A stretch of 64,000 nt of DNA from Leptofilum sp965223285. GTDB taxonomy: Bacteria > Chloroflexota > Anaerolineae > Promineifilales > Promineifilaceae. The first letter of the stretch is position 1. Each line of letters begins with the position of its first letter. The stretch spans positions 1,302,001 to 1,366,000 of the forward strand of contig NZ_OZ244997.1 in the NCBI RefSeq assembly GCF_965223285.1. The letters are read 5' to 3'. Under the pieces are notes generated by a model. The model had not been told where the DNA came from and did no database searches. It was given only the letters and a program-made list of their open reading frames with translations. A program made the translations under genes and the position numbers. This document shows, piece after piece, positions 26,238 through 35,311 of the stretch.

Positions 26238-27227
26238 CTAATTTAGATTGTGTAACACAGCCTCCTGAACAGCAAGTGTCGTTTTGAGTTGTGCATAACT
26301 CTGTTGTGCCAAAGTTTGCTGAACGGCCGTTTCTAATCGATCCGCCACCTCTCCCAATCCCCAGGCAAATCGAACCAATAACGCTGCACTCAACACTGCT
26401 GCCAAAGGATTAGCAACGCCCTGCCCGGCAATGTCTGGTGCAGAGCCATGCACCGGTTCCGCAAGGGCCAGCCCATCCCCCCAGTTAAGCGAGGCTGCTA
26501 AACCCAGCCCGCCGCCCCAATGCGCCGCCGCATCAGACAAAATATCGCCAAAGAGATTGGTCGTAACAATCACATCAAACCAGGCTGGTTCGGCTACCAT
26601 CTTCAGCGCGGCCACATCGACCAATAGTTCATTGATGGCCAAATCTGGGTTTGCCGCCTCAATGGTTTGCCGCACAGTGTCGCGGAACAGGCCATCGGTT
26701 AAAGGAAGCACGTTGGCTTTATGGACAATGGTGACGGTTTTGCGCTGCAATTGCTGCATCAGTTCGGCCGTTTTTTGCCCAATTTTTTGGCTGGCCTGGC
26801 GACTGATGATGCGTTGGGCAACGGCCGTATCGCCCCTCATTTGTTCCCGACCCACATACAGTCCTTCACTGTTTTCGCGCACGATAATCATATCCACAGC
26901 GGGGCGGGGCGAGACAGATGGCCAGCTTTTGACCGGACGGATGTTGGCATAGAGGTCAAGTGATTGACGCATTGTTAAAATAGCACTTTTATACCCCGCG
27001 ACCTTGTGCGATGGTGAGGAAACCGCACCAAATAGCCCCGCACCACAATCCCTCAGCAGTTCCAGCGTTCTTTCAGGCACTGACACGCCATGTTTTTGGA
27101 AGCAGTTCCAACCCGCTTCGGCTTCAATAATCTGCAAATCGGGCAGGGCGGCTTGCAAGATGGTCACGGCCGCTGGAATCACTTCCTGGCCAATGCCGTC
27201 CCCAGGAATAACGCAAAGTTTGGGCAT
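26238..27227 (-). CDS. Homoisocitrate dehydrogenase
   Basis: 329 residues from ATG 27227. Beta-decarboxylating dehydrogenase signatures: IPGDGIGQEVIP, RQSLDLYANIRPVKS, VRENSEGLYVGRE, the catalytic Lys in HKANVLPLTDG, the Asp pair in FGDILSDAAA and HGSAPDIAGQGVANP. In this operon it fits oxidation of homoisocitrate to 2-oxoadipate with NAD, the last step before amination. The LYANIRP segment is of the homoisocitrate/isocitrate type; in 3-isopropylmalate dehydrogenases the place is normally LFANLRP. It is the final gene of the operon, 1 nt after the lysU stop. Confidence 0.85.
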   Translation of the reverse strand: MPKLCVIPGDGIGQEVIPAAVTILQAALPDLQIIEAEAGWNCFQKHGVSVPERTLELLRDCGAGLFGAVSSPSHKVAGYKSAILTMRQSLDLYANIRPVKSWPSVSPRPAVDMIIVRENSEGLYVGREQMRGDTAVAQRIISRQASQKIGQKTAELMQQLQRKTVTIVHKANVLPLTDGLFRDTVRQTIEAANPDLAINELLVDVAALKMVAEPAWFDVIVTTNLFGDILSDAAAHWGGGLGLAASLNWGDGLALAEPVHGSAPDIAGQGVANPLAAVLSAALLVRFAWGLGEVADRLETAVQQTLAQQSYAQLKTTLAVQEAVLHNLN

Positions 27228-27228
27228 T

Positions 27229-27729
27229 TTACTGATCCTCACCAGGGAAACGGCCGAACGCTCGCACAAAGGGAACAATGCCTCCCGCCTGGGCAATTTC
27301 TTGGGCAAAAGATGGCAGGCTGGGCAAAGTCAGGCTTGTAGTAGCGGTATGCAAACAGTTGTTGGCAACGTCTAAAGTGACTTCCTCACCGTCGCTTACT
27401 AATTTATTTGCTTCTGAGGAAACGTACAGTGGAATGCCCAAATTGATGGCGTTACGGAAAAAGATGCGGGCAAAACTGGGGGCGATGATGGCTCCAATTT
27501 GACGGCGGCGCAGGGCTTCTGGAGCATATTCGCGGGAAGAACCACAGCCAAAATTCTCATCCGCCACAATAATGTCGCCTGGCTGCGCTTGTTTAGCAAA
27601 CGCTGGCCGTGCTTCACAAAAGGCAAAATCCTTTACATCTTGTCCTTCTTTTAACATATAAGGTGCATACCGCCCGGGGACGATCTGGTCGGTATCTATA
27701 TCTTTGCCAAATTTCCATATTCTAGCCAT
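27229..27729 (-). CDS. lysU: Homoaconitase small subunit
   Basis: 166 residues from ATG 27729, behind GGAGAAAA. It has the swivel-domain signature of split aconitases: FGKDIDTDQIVPGRY, then FGCGSSREYAPEALRRRQIGAIIAPSFARIF and FRNAINLGIPLY. It pairs with the large subunit encoded just upstream to convert homocitrate to homoisocitrate. LeuD-type (isopropylmalate) use is possible in principle, but the surrounding genes point to the lysine branch. A dispersed repeat fills the 72-nt gap to the large-subunit gene. Confidence 0.85.
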   Translation of the reverse strand: MARIWKFGKDIDTDQIVPGRYAPYMLKEGQDVKDFAFCEARPAFAKQAQPGDIIVADENFGCGSSREYAPEALRRRQIGAIIAPSFARIFFRNAINLGIPLYVSSEANKLVSDGEEVTLDVANNCLHTATTSLTLPSLPSFAQEIAQAGGIVPFVRAFGRFPGEDQ

Positions 27730-27744
27730 TTGTTTTCTCCTGTG

Positions 27745-27800
27745 AAAATAATTTGCCACAGAGAAAAGAGAGAAAACCTATTCGATCTGTGGCTATTATC
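27745..27800. repeat. Dispersed repeat between lysT and lysU
   Basis: TTGCCACAGAGAAAAGAG and, at the other end, GATCTGTGGCTATT form an imperfect inverted repeat of the CACAGAG family. Inside an operon it could act as a transcript-processing or stability hairpin. Confidence 0.55.
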
Positions 27801-27801
27801 A

Positions 27802-29043
27802 TTAGGTAAACTCAATTTCGCGGGGGTCGGTGATGGTGCCAGTAACGGCCGTTGCCGCAGCCACAGCCGGACTAGATAGATAAATCTGCGATGTGGGATG
27901 CCCCATCCTGCCCCGGAAGTTGCGATTGCCGGTAGATAAACATACGTCCTCACGACCCAGAGTGCCTTGATGCCGCCCCATGCAGGGGCCACAGCCTGGT
28001 GTTGTTAAGGTCGCTCCTGATTCCAATAAGATATTAAGGGTATCATCGGCAATGGCTCGCTGAAGTTCCACCCGGCTGGCTGGACTAACGATGAGCCGCA
28101 CACCGTCGGCCAGTCGTCGCCCGCGTAGAATGCTGGCGGCCGTGTGCATATCTTCGTAACGGCCGTTTGTACAAGTTCCCAAAAAGACGACATCCACCGG
28201 CGTTCCCGCTACGTCTCCCAAATCCACCACTGCATCCACCGAATGGGGCACAGCTATTTGCGGCTGCAAAGTTGTCAAGTCCAGGGTAATACGCTGGTCA
28301 TAATTGGCTGTGGGATCAACATACAGCCAGTCTGGCACCTCATATCGGTCTGCTACCTCACCATTCGGGGGGAAGATACCCACTTTTGCCCCCAATTCTA
28401 TCGCCATGCTGCTAATGGTCTGACGGCCGTTTAACGGCAGCCACTCCAGACCGTGATATTCCACTGCCCTGTAAGTTGCCCCACCAATGCCTAAAATTCG
28501 GCACAGCTTTAAGGCCAAATCTTTAGCATCTACCCCTGGTTGGAAGCGTCCTGTGGCCTGAATGCAGATTGTTTCTGGCACGCGCAGCCACGTTTTGCCC
28601 GTTGCCCAGGCCAATGCAATGTCTGTCGAGCCCATGCCTGTGCCAAAGGCTCCCACAGCACCATAGCTGGTGGAGTGGGAATCGGAGCCGATGATGACGC
28701 TGCCTGGTTGGGCAATGCCTTCTTCCACCAAAACCTGATGGCAGATACCGCGACCTATCTCAAAGAGCCGTAACCCCTGTTCTTGGGCAAAGCGGCGCAC
28801 CTTGTTTTGATTGTCGGCTACACCTACCGTGGCGGCTGGAGCCACATGATCCATCACCAGCACCACTTGTTCCGGGTTGTGTACCTGAGTAGCCAGGAGT
28901 CGTTCTTGCAAAATTTTGATGATGCCGGGTGAAAGGGAATCGTGCCCCATGGCGACATCCGGCTCAATAACGATCAGATCGCCAGGTTGAACGGCCGTAC
29001 CTGCTTTATTAGATAAAATCTGCTCTGTTAATGTTTGTCCCAT
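27802..29043 (-). CDS. lysT: Homoaconitase large subunit
   Basis: 413 residues from ATG 29043, behind GAGGAGGAAACC. The catalytic 4Fe-4S cysteines lie in FLGTCTNGR and TTPGCGPCMGRHQG. The N-terminal half has VMDHVAPAATVGVADNQ and the GSDSHSTSYGAVGAFGTGMG block common to LeuC/homoaconitases. The length agrees with the LysT/LeuC-like class of about 420 residues. With LysU it interconverts homocitrate, homoaconitate and homoisocitrate. The position directly after the homocitrate synthase gene supports the lysine assignment over leucine. Confidence 0.87.
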   Translation of the reverse strand: MGQTLTEQILSNKAGTAVQPGDLIVIEPDVAMGHDSLSPGIIKILQERLLATQVHNPEQVVLVMDHVAPAATVGVADNQNKVRRFAQEQGLRLFEIGRGICHQVLVEEGIAQPGSVIIGSDSHSTSYGAVGAFGTGMGSTDIALAWATGKTWLRVPETICIQATGRFQPGVDAKDLALKLCRILGIGGATYRAVEYHGLEWLPLNGRQTISSMAIELGAKVGIFPPNGEVADRYEVPDWLYVDPTANYDQRITLDLTTLQPQIAVPHSVDAVVDLGDVAGTPVDVVFLGTCTNGRYEDMHTAASILRGRRLADGVRLIVSPASRVELQRAIADDTLNILLESGATLTTPGCGPCMGRHQGTLGREDVCLSTGNRNFRGRMGHPTSQIYLSSPAVAAATAVTGTITDPREIEFT

Positions 29044-29056
29044 AATGGTTTCCTCC

Positions 29057-30205
29057 TCAGTTGATGGTTGGTAATGGCTGACATTCGGCCGCTTCATACA
29101 AGTAACGGTCAACATCGTCCAGGGTGATACGGCCGTTATCGGCCATCGCCTTTATCTGTTCCGTCAACTGCCTTAGCTGACCTTCCTCAAGATGTAAATC
29201 CAACTGTTCGGCTCGGCTTTTCACTGCATTCCAGCCGGTTAAGCGGTGGGCTACATGCACGTAGCGCGTCAGGCCAAAATCCTCAGGCCGCAAAATCTCA
29301 TACGTGCTGGGGTTATTCAAAACGGCCTTGGCATGGATACCTGCCTTATGCGTAAAGCTGGCAAACCCGGTGATGTAGTTGTTAAAAGGAATGTCTACTC
29401 GGACCATCCGAGACACCATTTGATCCAGATTACGAATAAGGGGGAGATTGTACTTTTGCACCAGCGCGGGATCCGTGGCGTAAAGGCGAGCCACCAGTCC
29501 ACCTAAAGAGGTAATACCGTTTCGTTCCCCGATGCCTAAAATGCTGGTATCAATATGGGTTGCGCCAGCCTCCAAAGCGGCATAAGCATTGGCAATGGCA
29601 CAGCCAGAATCATTGTGACCATGAAACTCAATGTCACAAGAAATGGCCTGACGCAGCCTGGACACAATCTCAAAGATTTGGCGTGGCGTGCCAACACCCA
29701 CCGTGTCGGCAATCCCCACGCGATGCACCCCAAGAGCATCCACCGCCTGGTAAATATGCAAAATATCTTCAAAATCACTTCGCAAGCTATCTTCCGTGCT
29801 AAAGCGGGTCTCTACATTTTGGCTTAAGAGAAAAGAAACCACTTCCTGCGCCAAATCCAGAATGGCTTCCAGACTTTGCCCGTGGCTAAACTCGCGCAGC
29901 AAAGAGGAAGTGCCAATGACCACATCCACCCCAGCCACGCCGCAATCGACTGCCTTTTTAGCGTCTTCTATGGTACAGCGCGTGTGGGTGAGAATGCGGG
30001 CGTTCAGTCCCAATCTAGCGATGGTGGCGCAATCTTTGTAGCTTTGCGGAGAGGCCAAGGGTGAGGTCAATTCCAGATACTCCACGCCAAAGGCATCTAG
30101 CAAAGTGGCAACCTGTATTTTTTCTTCCAGGCTAAAAAAAGCGTTGACAAATTGCTCACCCTCGCGCAAGGTTGATTCAATAATAGAAAAATTTTGTAGA
30201 CTCAT
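29057..30205 (-). CDS. Homocitrate synthase
   Basis: 382 residues. The DRE-TIM catalytic start reads IIESTLREGEQF, as in homocitrate synthases. The metal-binding HxH is in DIEFHGHNDSG, and a TSILGIGERNGITSLGG block follows. It condenses acetyl-CoA and 2-oxoglutarate, the first committed step of the alpha-aminoadipate lysine pathway and normally the lysine-inhibited enzyme. The C-terminal about 80 residues (LTRYVHVAHRLTGWNAVKSRAEQL) match the Lys20 type rather than the long LeuA regulatory domain. NifV-type use is unlikely, as no nitrogen-fixation gene is nearby. Confidence 0.88.
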   Translation of the reverse strand: MSLQNFSIIESTLREGEQFVNAFFSLEEKIQVATLLDAFGVEYLELTSPLASPQSYKDCATIARLGLNARILTHTRCTIEDAKKAVDCGVAGVDVVIGTSSLLREFSHGQSLEAILDLAQEVVSFLLSQNVETRFSTEDSLRSDFEDILHIYQAVDALGVHRVGIADTVGVGTPRQIFEIVSRLRQAISCDIEFHGHNDSGCAIANAYAALEAGATHIDTSILGIGERNGITSLGGLVARLYATDPALVQKYNLPLIRNLDQMVSRMVRVDIPFNNYITGFASFTHKAGIHAKAVLNNPSTYEILRPEDFGLTRYVHVAHRLTGWNAVKSRAEQLDLHLEEGQLRQLTEQIKAMADNGRITLDDVDRYLYEAAECQPLPTIN

Positions 30206-30225
30206 GGTTTCAATCCTGATTTTGG

Positions 30226-31311
30226 TTATGAAAGATTGGTCAACACCGTTTGCAGAATCTCAATCGCTTGTAAATAGTCGGTAATGACAAGATGCTCGTT
30301 GGGCGTGTGATCCAATGCACTGTCTCCTGGGCCGTAGGCTACGATGGGGCAGCCCCAAATGGGGGCAACCACGTTCATGTCTGAGGTGCCAGTTTTTACT
30401 TTATAGGTTGGCTGGGCGCCTGCCTGGCGAATGGCTCGGTTGAACGCTTTGGCCAGGGGGCTGGTACGGCTTGTTTGAATGGCTGGTTCATAACTGTGGC
30501 TGCGAACGGCCGTTCCCTCGCCACTACTCTCCACCAGCCATTGCTCAAATGCGGCCATATCAAAATTGGGTGGCAACCGCAGCCCCAGCTTTAGCTCGAT
30601 TCGATTTTCTAGCCCATTGCTGTTGGTTTGCATATGGCGAATTGAAGGCAGTAATTGATCAAACAGGCGTGGCTTGTCGGCATTAAATTGCTCGACATAG
30701 CTCATAAGCTGGTTGTACCAGGCAATCCCCACTTCGGCGGCTCCGCCACCGGGCACGGCCGTATGCTGCATCGGTTGGGCGTGGCAATAATCGAGCAGCA
30801 GTCGTCCTTTGTAGCCCAAGGTGATGCCCTGCCAGCCGCTTGGCTCGCCGATGATGCAATAGTCAGGCTGGAAGTGTTCGACTACATGCCGCGCCCCTTT
30901 TGAAGTGGCAGCTTCCTCCTCCACTGCACCCACGACAGCCAAGCGGCTACCGGGTGGCAGTTGCGCTCTGGCGGCGGCCACCACAAAAGCGGCTAACGAG
31001 CCTTTGGCATCTACTGCACCACGGCCGTAAAGTTTGCCGTCGTCCAAGCGCACTGGAATGTTACCTGGCACAGTATCCATATGCCCCAGCAGCACAATTT
31101 CCTGTGTAATTTGCCCAGCCGCATCCGGGCAACTGCGCTCGCCGACGGCGTTGCCTGCAGTGTCTACGTAGGCGGTAAAGCCAGATTGCTTCATTTGCTG
31201 GACGAGGAAGTTGGCAACGGCCGTTTCCTCACCAGACAAACTCGGAATTTCTACCAGCCGCTGCAAAAAGTTGATTGCACCCTCATCGGTGTTAAGCAGG
31301 AAGCTGTTCAC
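30226..31311 (-). CDS. lysK: [LysW]-lysine hydrolase
   Basis: 361 residues. Likely GTG start at 31311, behind AAAGGAG, overlapping the lysJ end by 20 nt. M20-type metallopeptidase marks: VEIPSLSGEET, VLLGHMDTVPG, LYGRGAVDAKGSLAAF and AVEEEAATSKGARHV (catalytic Glu). It releases lysine (or ornithine) from the carrier protein LysW, the last step of the LysW route. The length matches LysK. Dual use in arginine synthesis is known for some organisms and cannot be ruled out. Confidence 0.87.
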   Translation of the reverse strand: MNSFLLNTDEGAINFLQRLVEIPSLSGEETAVANFLVQQMKQSGFTAYVDTAGNAVGERSCPDAAGQITQEIVLLGHMDTVPGNIPVRLDDGKLYGRGAVDAKGSLAAFVVAAARAQLPPGSRLAVVGAVEEEAATSKGARHVVEHFQPDYCIIGEPSGWQGITLGYKGRLLLDYCHAQPMQHTAVPGGGAAEVGIAWYNQLMSYVEQFNADKPRLFDQLLPSIRHMQTNSNGLENRIELKLGLRLPPNFDMAAFEQWLVESSGEGTAVRSHSYEPAIQTSRTSPLAKAFNRAIRQAGAQPTYKVKTGTSDMNVVAPIWGCPIVAYGPGDSALDHTPNEHLVITDYLQAIEILQTVLTNLS

Positions 31312-32488
31312 GGGCAGTGCTCCTTTGCTCGGTTGTTAAAATTTCTGCGAGCGCAACAACCACCCGCTCTAGTTCTTCGACAGTGATGGTGAGCGGCGGC
31401 AGTAGCCGAATAACGGTGTTTCCCGCCGTCAGAGCGATGATGCCTTTGTCCATCAGTGATTGCACGATAGGCATGGCTCGCTGCCTCAGTTCAATGCCGG
31501 TCATCAAGCCCAATCCACGCACTTCACGTACCAACGGCAGGTTGAGTGCTTCGATTTGGCGGCGGAACTGGTCGCCCAGCTTGGCAGCGCGGCTGGTCAA
31601 GTCAGTATGCTGGAAGATGTTGAGAACGGCCGTTCCTGCCGCACAGGCCAAAGGATTCCCGCCAAAGGTCGATCCATGCAGCCCTGGGGCTAAATTTTGC
31701 ACGCGCGGGCCAATGCCTACGGCTCCCATCGGCACTCCGCCAGCCATTGCCTTGCCCAGGCAGATGAGGTCTGGTACGAGATTGTAATGCTCACAGGCGA
31801 ATAGTTTACCGGTACGGCCGAATCCCGTCTGCACTTCGTCAATAATCAACAGCGCCCCCCGTTCTTGGCAGAGGCGTTGCGCCCGCTGAAAGAAGCCAGG
31901 TGCCGCCAGGCGAACACCCCCTTCACCTTGAACAATTTCCAGAATGACAGCGGCCGTTTGATCCGTGATAGCCGCATCGAGCCGGTCAATATTGCCAAAC
32001 GGCACGTGACTGAACTGGCTCACCAACGGCTCGAATGGCTGGCGGTACTTTTTGTTGTGAGTAGCGGAAAGTGCACCAAGCGTTCGCCCATGAAAACCGC
32101 GCATTGCGGCCACAATGCCGGGGCGACCGGTGCTGAGCCGGGCAAATTTGACGGCCGCTTCTACCGCCTCGGTACCGGAGTTGCACAGATAAACGCGATT
32201 CAAGCTGCCGGGTAGTGCAGCGGCCAATTGTGCCTGGAACTGAGCGCGCTGGTCGTTGTAGAACATCTCCTGGCAGGTGATGAGCCGGCTGGCCTGGGCG
32301 GTGATGGCTGCCACCACCTGCGGGTGGCAGTGGCCAACGTTAGCTACGCCAATGCCTGCGGCACAATCTAGGTAGGCACGGCCGTTTTCATCCCAAACTG
32401 TTGTACCGTTCCCTTGCACAATGGCTATTTCCCGCTTTGCGTAAACGCCGCTGCCAAAATTTTCTTCTTGCTGAAAGATATTGCTCAT
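31292..32488 (-). CDS. lysJ: [LysW]-aminoadipate semialdehyde aminotransferase
   Basis: 398 residues; the start overlaps the lysZ stop (ATGA). Class-III PLP aminotransferase: LDCAAGIGVANVGHCHP, CNSGTEAVEAAVKFAR, GFHGRTLGALSAT, LLIIDEVQTGFGRTG and the PLP lysine in CLGKAMAGGVPMG. It aminates the carrier-bound semialdehyde with glutamate as donor. ArgD proteins are close homologues; the operon context decides for LysJ. Confidence 0.87.
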   Translation of the reverse strand: MSNIFQQEENFGSGVYAKREIAIVQGNGTTVWDENGRAYLDCAAGIGVANVGHCHPQVVAAITAQASRLITCQEMFYNDQRAQFQAQLAAALPGSLNRVYLCNSGTEAVEAAVKFARLSTGRPGIVAAMRGFHGRTLGALSATHNKKYRQPFEPLVSQFSHVPFGNIDRLDAAITDQTAAVILEIVQGEGGVRLAAPGFFQRAQRLCQERGALLIIDEVQTGFGRTGKLFACEHYNLVPDLICLGKAMAGGVPMGAVGIGPRVQNLAPGLHGSTFGGNPLACAAGTAVLNIFQHTDLTSRAAKLGDQFRRQIEALNLPLVREVRGLGLMTGIELRQRAMPIVQSLMDKGIIALTAGNTVIRLLPPLTITVEELERVVVALAEILTTEQRSTAREQLPA

Positions 32489-33315
32489 GCTGCTTCCTCT
32501 GGTTGTGCTGAGATGATGACTGTTCCCTGGCCGTCTAGCGCACGCAAAATTGGATGCTCGCCCCGCGCATCCCCCAGTACCACGCGCTGCACACCAGCGG
32601 CCAGTGCTTCTTGCACCCCCAACAGCTTGATGCGCATTCGCCCTGCGGCAAATTCTTCGGACACGTAATCAATCTGGTCAGCAGTGATTTGGGGAATGAG
32701 ACTGTTTTCATCTGGAAATTGGCGCAGAACACCGGGGACGTTGGAGAGGATGAGCAGCTCATCAGCCCGGAAGGCGGCAGCAGTGGCCGCAGCGGCGCGA
32801 TCGCCATCTATGTTTATTGCTTCTCCATCAAAGCTGATGGCAGGCGGGGTGAGTACGGGCAAGCAACCTGCGTTTAGCAAGGTTTGCAGGAAGCTGTGGT
32901 TTACTTCGGTGACTTTGCCAGTGAAGTTGTTGCGTAAGACGCGGGTACGGCCGTTCTCTACCACCTTGATTACTTTTTTGCGCGGACCTTGCCAAATACG
33001 GCCGTCTATCCCAGAAAGCCCCACCGCGTTCACGCCGCGCCGCTGTAGCCGCTCCACCAATGTTTTATTGATTTGGCCACAGTACACCATCTGGAAAATT
33101 TCCAGCGTGGCCCGGTCAGTCAGGCGACTGGTGTAGCCAGAGGGCGAGGTGACAAACTGAGGGGGATGCCCCAATGCGTCGGCCACCTGATTGGTGCGAT
33201 GAGAGCCGCCGTGTACAAAAATTAGCTGCTGCCCTTCGCGCCAAAGCTGGGCGATGTCGTCGCAAACGGCATCGTAGTTGATCCCTTCGCTGCCGCCAAC
33301 TTTTACAATAATCAT
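32485..33315 (-). CDS. lysZ: [LysW]-aminoadipate kinase
   Basis: 276 residues. Amino-acid kinase fold: IIVKVGGSEGINYD at the start, IFVHGGSHRTNQVADALG, LSGIDGRIWQG and the ATP/substrate region AISFDGEAINIDGDRAAAATAAAF, then LILSNVPGVL. It phosphorylates the carrier-bound side-chain carboxylate. The SHRTN and IDGRIW motifs are LysZ-like; ArgB proteins differ there. The 73-nt gap to lysY holds a dispersed repeat. Confidence 0.87.
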   Translation of the reverse strand: MIIVKVGGSEGINYDAVCDDIAQLWREGQQLIFVHGGSHRTNQVADALGHPPQFVTSPSGYTSRLTDRATLEIFQMVYCGQINKTLVERLQRRGVNAVGLSGIDGRIWQGPRKKVIKVVENGRTRVLRNNFTGKVTEVNHSFLQTLLNAGCLPVLTPPAISFDGEAINIDGDRAAAATAAAFRADELLILSNVPGVLRQFPDENSLIPQITADQIDYVSEEFAAGRMRIKLLGVQEALAAGVQRVVLGDARGEHPILRALDGQGTVIISAQPEEAA

Positions 33316-33321
33316 TTTACT

Positions 33322-33388
33322 TCTCCTTCAAAAATAGGACGCGGACCAACGCAAATAAAATCTGGTTAATCTGCGAAATCTGCTGATT
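33322..33388. repeat. Dispersed repeat between lysZ and lysY
   Basis: ACGCGGACCAACGCAAATAA followed by AATCTGCGAAATCTGC, a partial copy of the AATCTGCG family. It is one of two repeats inside the lysine operon. Confidence 0.5.
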
Positions 33389-34417
33389 TTAGATTGGGTG
33401 CAGGCCGGTGAAGGTGAGAGCCGTTGTTTCTGGGTAGCCCAGCATTAGGTTCATGGCCTGAACGGCCGTTCCCGCCGCTCCCTTCATCAAATTGTCAATG
33501 GCACTCAGCACCACGAGCCGACCACTCCGTTGATCTTTGGCAAAGCCCACGTCGCAAAAGTTGCTGCCTGCCAAAATTTTGGGTTCTGGGTAGCGGTAGA
33601 TACCTTTGCGCTCCTTGACAATACGTACAAAAGGCTCATTTCTGTATGTTGTTCGATAGAGCTGCCACACCTCTTTTTCATCTAAATTCTGGCTCAAAAA
33701 AACGTGCGCCGTACACAAAACACCGCGCACCAGTTCAACGGCCGTTGCCGAAAAATGCAGATCAAATTCACCAAGTTCCTGAATCATTTCTGCCTGGTGG
33801 CGGTGTCCTGTGGGCGCAAAGGAGCGCAATGCTCTGCTTCGTTCCGGGTGGTGGCTGGCAGCGCTAAAGCTGTTGCCGCCCTCAGACGAGCCTACCTTCA
33901 CCTCGATGACCGCCTGCTGGATGAGCCCTTCACGTGCTAAAGGCAGCAGTGCCAGATTAACCGCCGTTGCGTTGCAGCCAACGCCGCTGACGTAGCGCGC
34001 TTCTTTCAGTTCAGCACGGTGTAGCTCTGGCAGACCGTAGACAAATTTGCTGAGCCATCCGGGGGCGGTGTGAGAACTGCCGTACCATGCTTCATACGCT
34101 GCCGGATCATTCAGGCGAAAGTCGGCCGAGAGATCAATGATGCGCTCTGCCAAATTGACAAACGATTCGATTTGTTCAGCAGCACGGCCGTGCGGCAGGG
34201 CCAAAAATAGCAGATCGCATGGCTCCAGTGCCTCGATAGGGCTGAATTTGAGTCGCGTGGCGCCGCGTAAATTAGGATGCACCCCATGCACAAAGCGTCC
34301 CGCGTGCTGCTGTGAAGTGATTTGCTGCACAGCTACATGAGGGTGGCCTAGCAGCAGCCGGAGCAGTTCGCCGCCAACATAGCCGGAGCCGCCCACTATG
34401 GATACGCTGATGGTCAT
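33389..34417 (-). CDS. lysY: [LysW]-aminoadipyl phosphate reductase
   Basis: 342 residues, overlapping the lysX stop by 4 nt (ATGA). N-terminal Rossmann loop GGSGYVGGELLRLLLGHP and the catalytic Cys in VSGVGCNATAVNLALLPL. KVGSSEGGNSFSAASHHPERS and the HRHQAEM region are typical of LysY, an ArgC homologue. It reduces the acyl phosphate on LysW with NADPH to the semialdehyde. Length as expected. Confidence 0.88.
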   Translation of the reverse strand: MTISVSIVGGSGYVGGELLRLLLGHPHVAVQQITSQQHAGRFVHGVHPNLRGATRLKFSPIEALEPCDLLFLALPHGRAAEQIESFVNLAERIIDLSADFRLNDPAAYEAWYGSSHTAPGWLSKFVYGLPELHRAELKEARYVSGVGCNATAVNLALLPLAREGLIQQAVIEVKVGSSEGGNSFSAASHHPERSRALRSFAPTGHRHQAEMIQELGEFDLHFSATAVELVRGVLCTAHVFLSQNLDEKEVWQLYRTTYRNEPFVRIVKERKGIYRYPEPKILAGSNFCDVGFAKDQRSGRLVVLSAIDNLMKGAAGTAVQAMNLMLGYPETTALTFTGLHPI

Positions 34418-35310
34418 GTTGCGACTCCGTTGGGAACGGCCGTAACCAACGGCCGTTCCGCCAGGCTTTCACCAACTTGCAGCAGGTAGTCCACAATTCG
34501 CCCCGGAATATCCACACCGGTGGGCTGGATGCTGTTGCGGAACTCCATGGTGTAATTGACTTCATTGACCAGGAGACGGCCGTTTGCATCTTCCAGCAAA
34601 TCCACTGCCACCACACCGCTGCCTACTGCGCGGGCTGCCGCTCGTGACAGAAAATCCAATTCTGGCGTGATGGGGCAATTTACGGCCGTGCCACCCCGTG
34701 CAGTGTTGGTAATCCAATGGGCTGCGTGGCGTGTGATGGCGCAAATCGTCTCATTCCCCACCACAAAGCTGCGAATGTCCTGATCCGGTTTGGCAATATA
34801 CTCCTGAATGTAAAAAATTGAGTGTTGGTAGGAACCAAGCGTGCTTTTATGCTCCAAAATTGCTTCAGCCGCTTCCCGATCGTTCACCTTGGCCAGTAAC
34901 CGGCCCCAGGAGCCAACAGCCGGTTTTAACACAACCGGGTAGCCCATCTCATCAATCGCCTCCAGCGCGGCGGCTTCTGTGGTGGCAATTTTCACTTGGG
35001 GCATCGGTACGCCAGCGGCAGCCAATGCCAGCGATGTTTCCAGCTTGCTGCCGCACACCTGGGCTACATGGGCATTATTCACGCATGGAATCCCCCAGCT
35101 GTCCAAAATTTGCAGTGCCGCCTGTGCCCGCGAATGGCTCACGCAACGCTCTAAAATGACATCATATTGTTGCCAGGGTGACGGGTCTGCTAAATCAAAT
35201 ATCGCGTTGCGTACATCTATCATGTCAAATGAGACACCACGTGCTTCCAAAGTTTGCACGATGAGCTTTTCTTCGAGCCGAATTCGTGAAAAAAGAATGC
35301 CAACGCGCAT
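34414..35310 (-). CDS. lysX: LysW-aminoadipate ligase
   Basis: 298 residues from ATG 35310, two bases downstream of the lysW stop; an upstream ATG at 35346 lies inside lysW and is unlikely. ATP-grasp marks: VGILFSRIRLEEKL at the start, PVVLKPAVGSWGRLLAKV, IQEYIAKPDQDIRSFVVG, DLLEDANGRLLVNEVNYTMEF. It attaches aminoadipate (or glutamate) to the C-terminal Glu of LysW. The closeness to lysW and the one-operon layout fit a dedicated partner. The carrier specificity residues were not evaluated. Confidence 0.9.
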   Translation of the reverse strand: MRVGILFSRIRLEEKLIVQTLEARGVSFDMIDVRNAIFDLADPSPWQQYDVILERCVSHSRAQAALQILDSWGIPCVNNAHVAQVCGSKLETSLALAAAGVPMPQVKIATTEAAALEAIDEMGYPVVLKPAVGSWGRLLAKVNDREAAEAILEHKSTLGSYQHSIFYIQEYIAKPDQDIRSFVVGNETICAITRHAAHWITNTARGGTAVNCPITPELDFLSRAAARAVGSGVVAVDLLEDANGRLLVNEVNYTMEFRNSIQPTGVDIPGRIVDYLLQVGESLAERPLVTAVPNGVAT

Positions 35311-35311
35311 G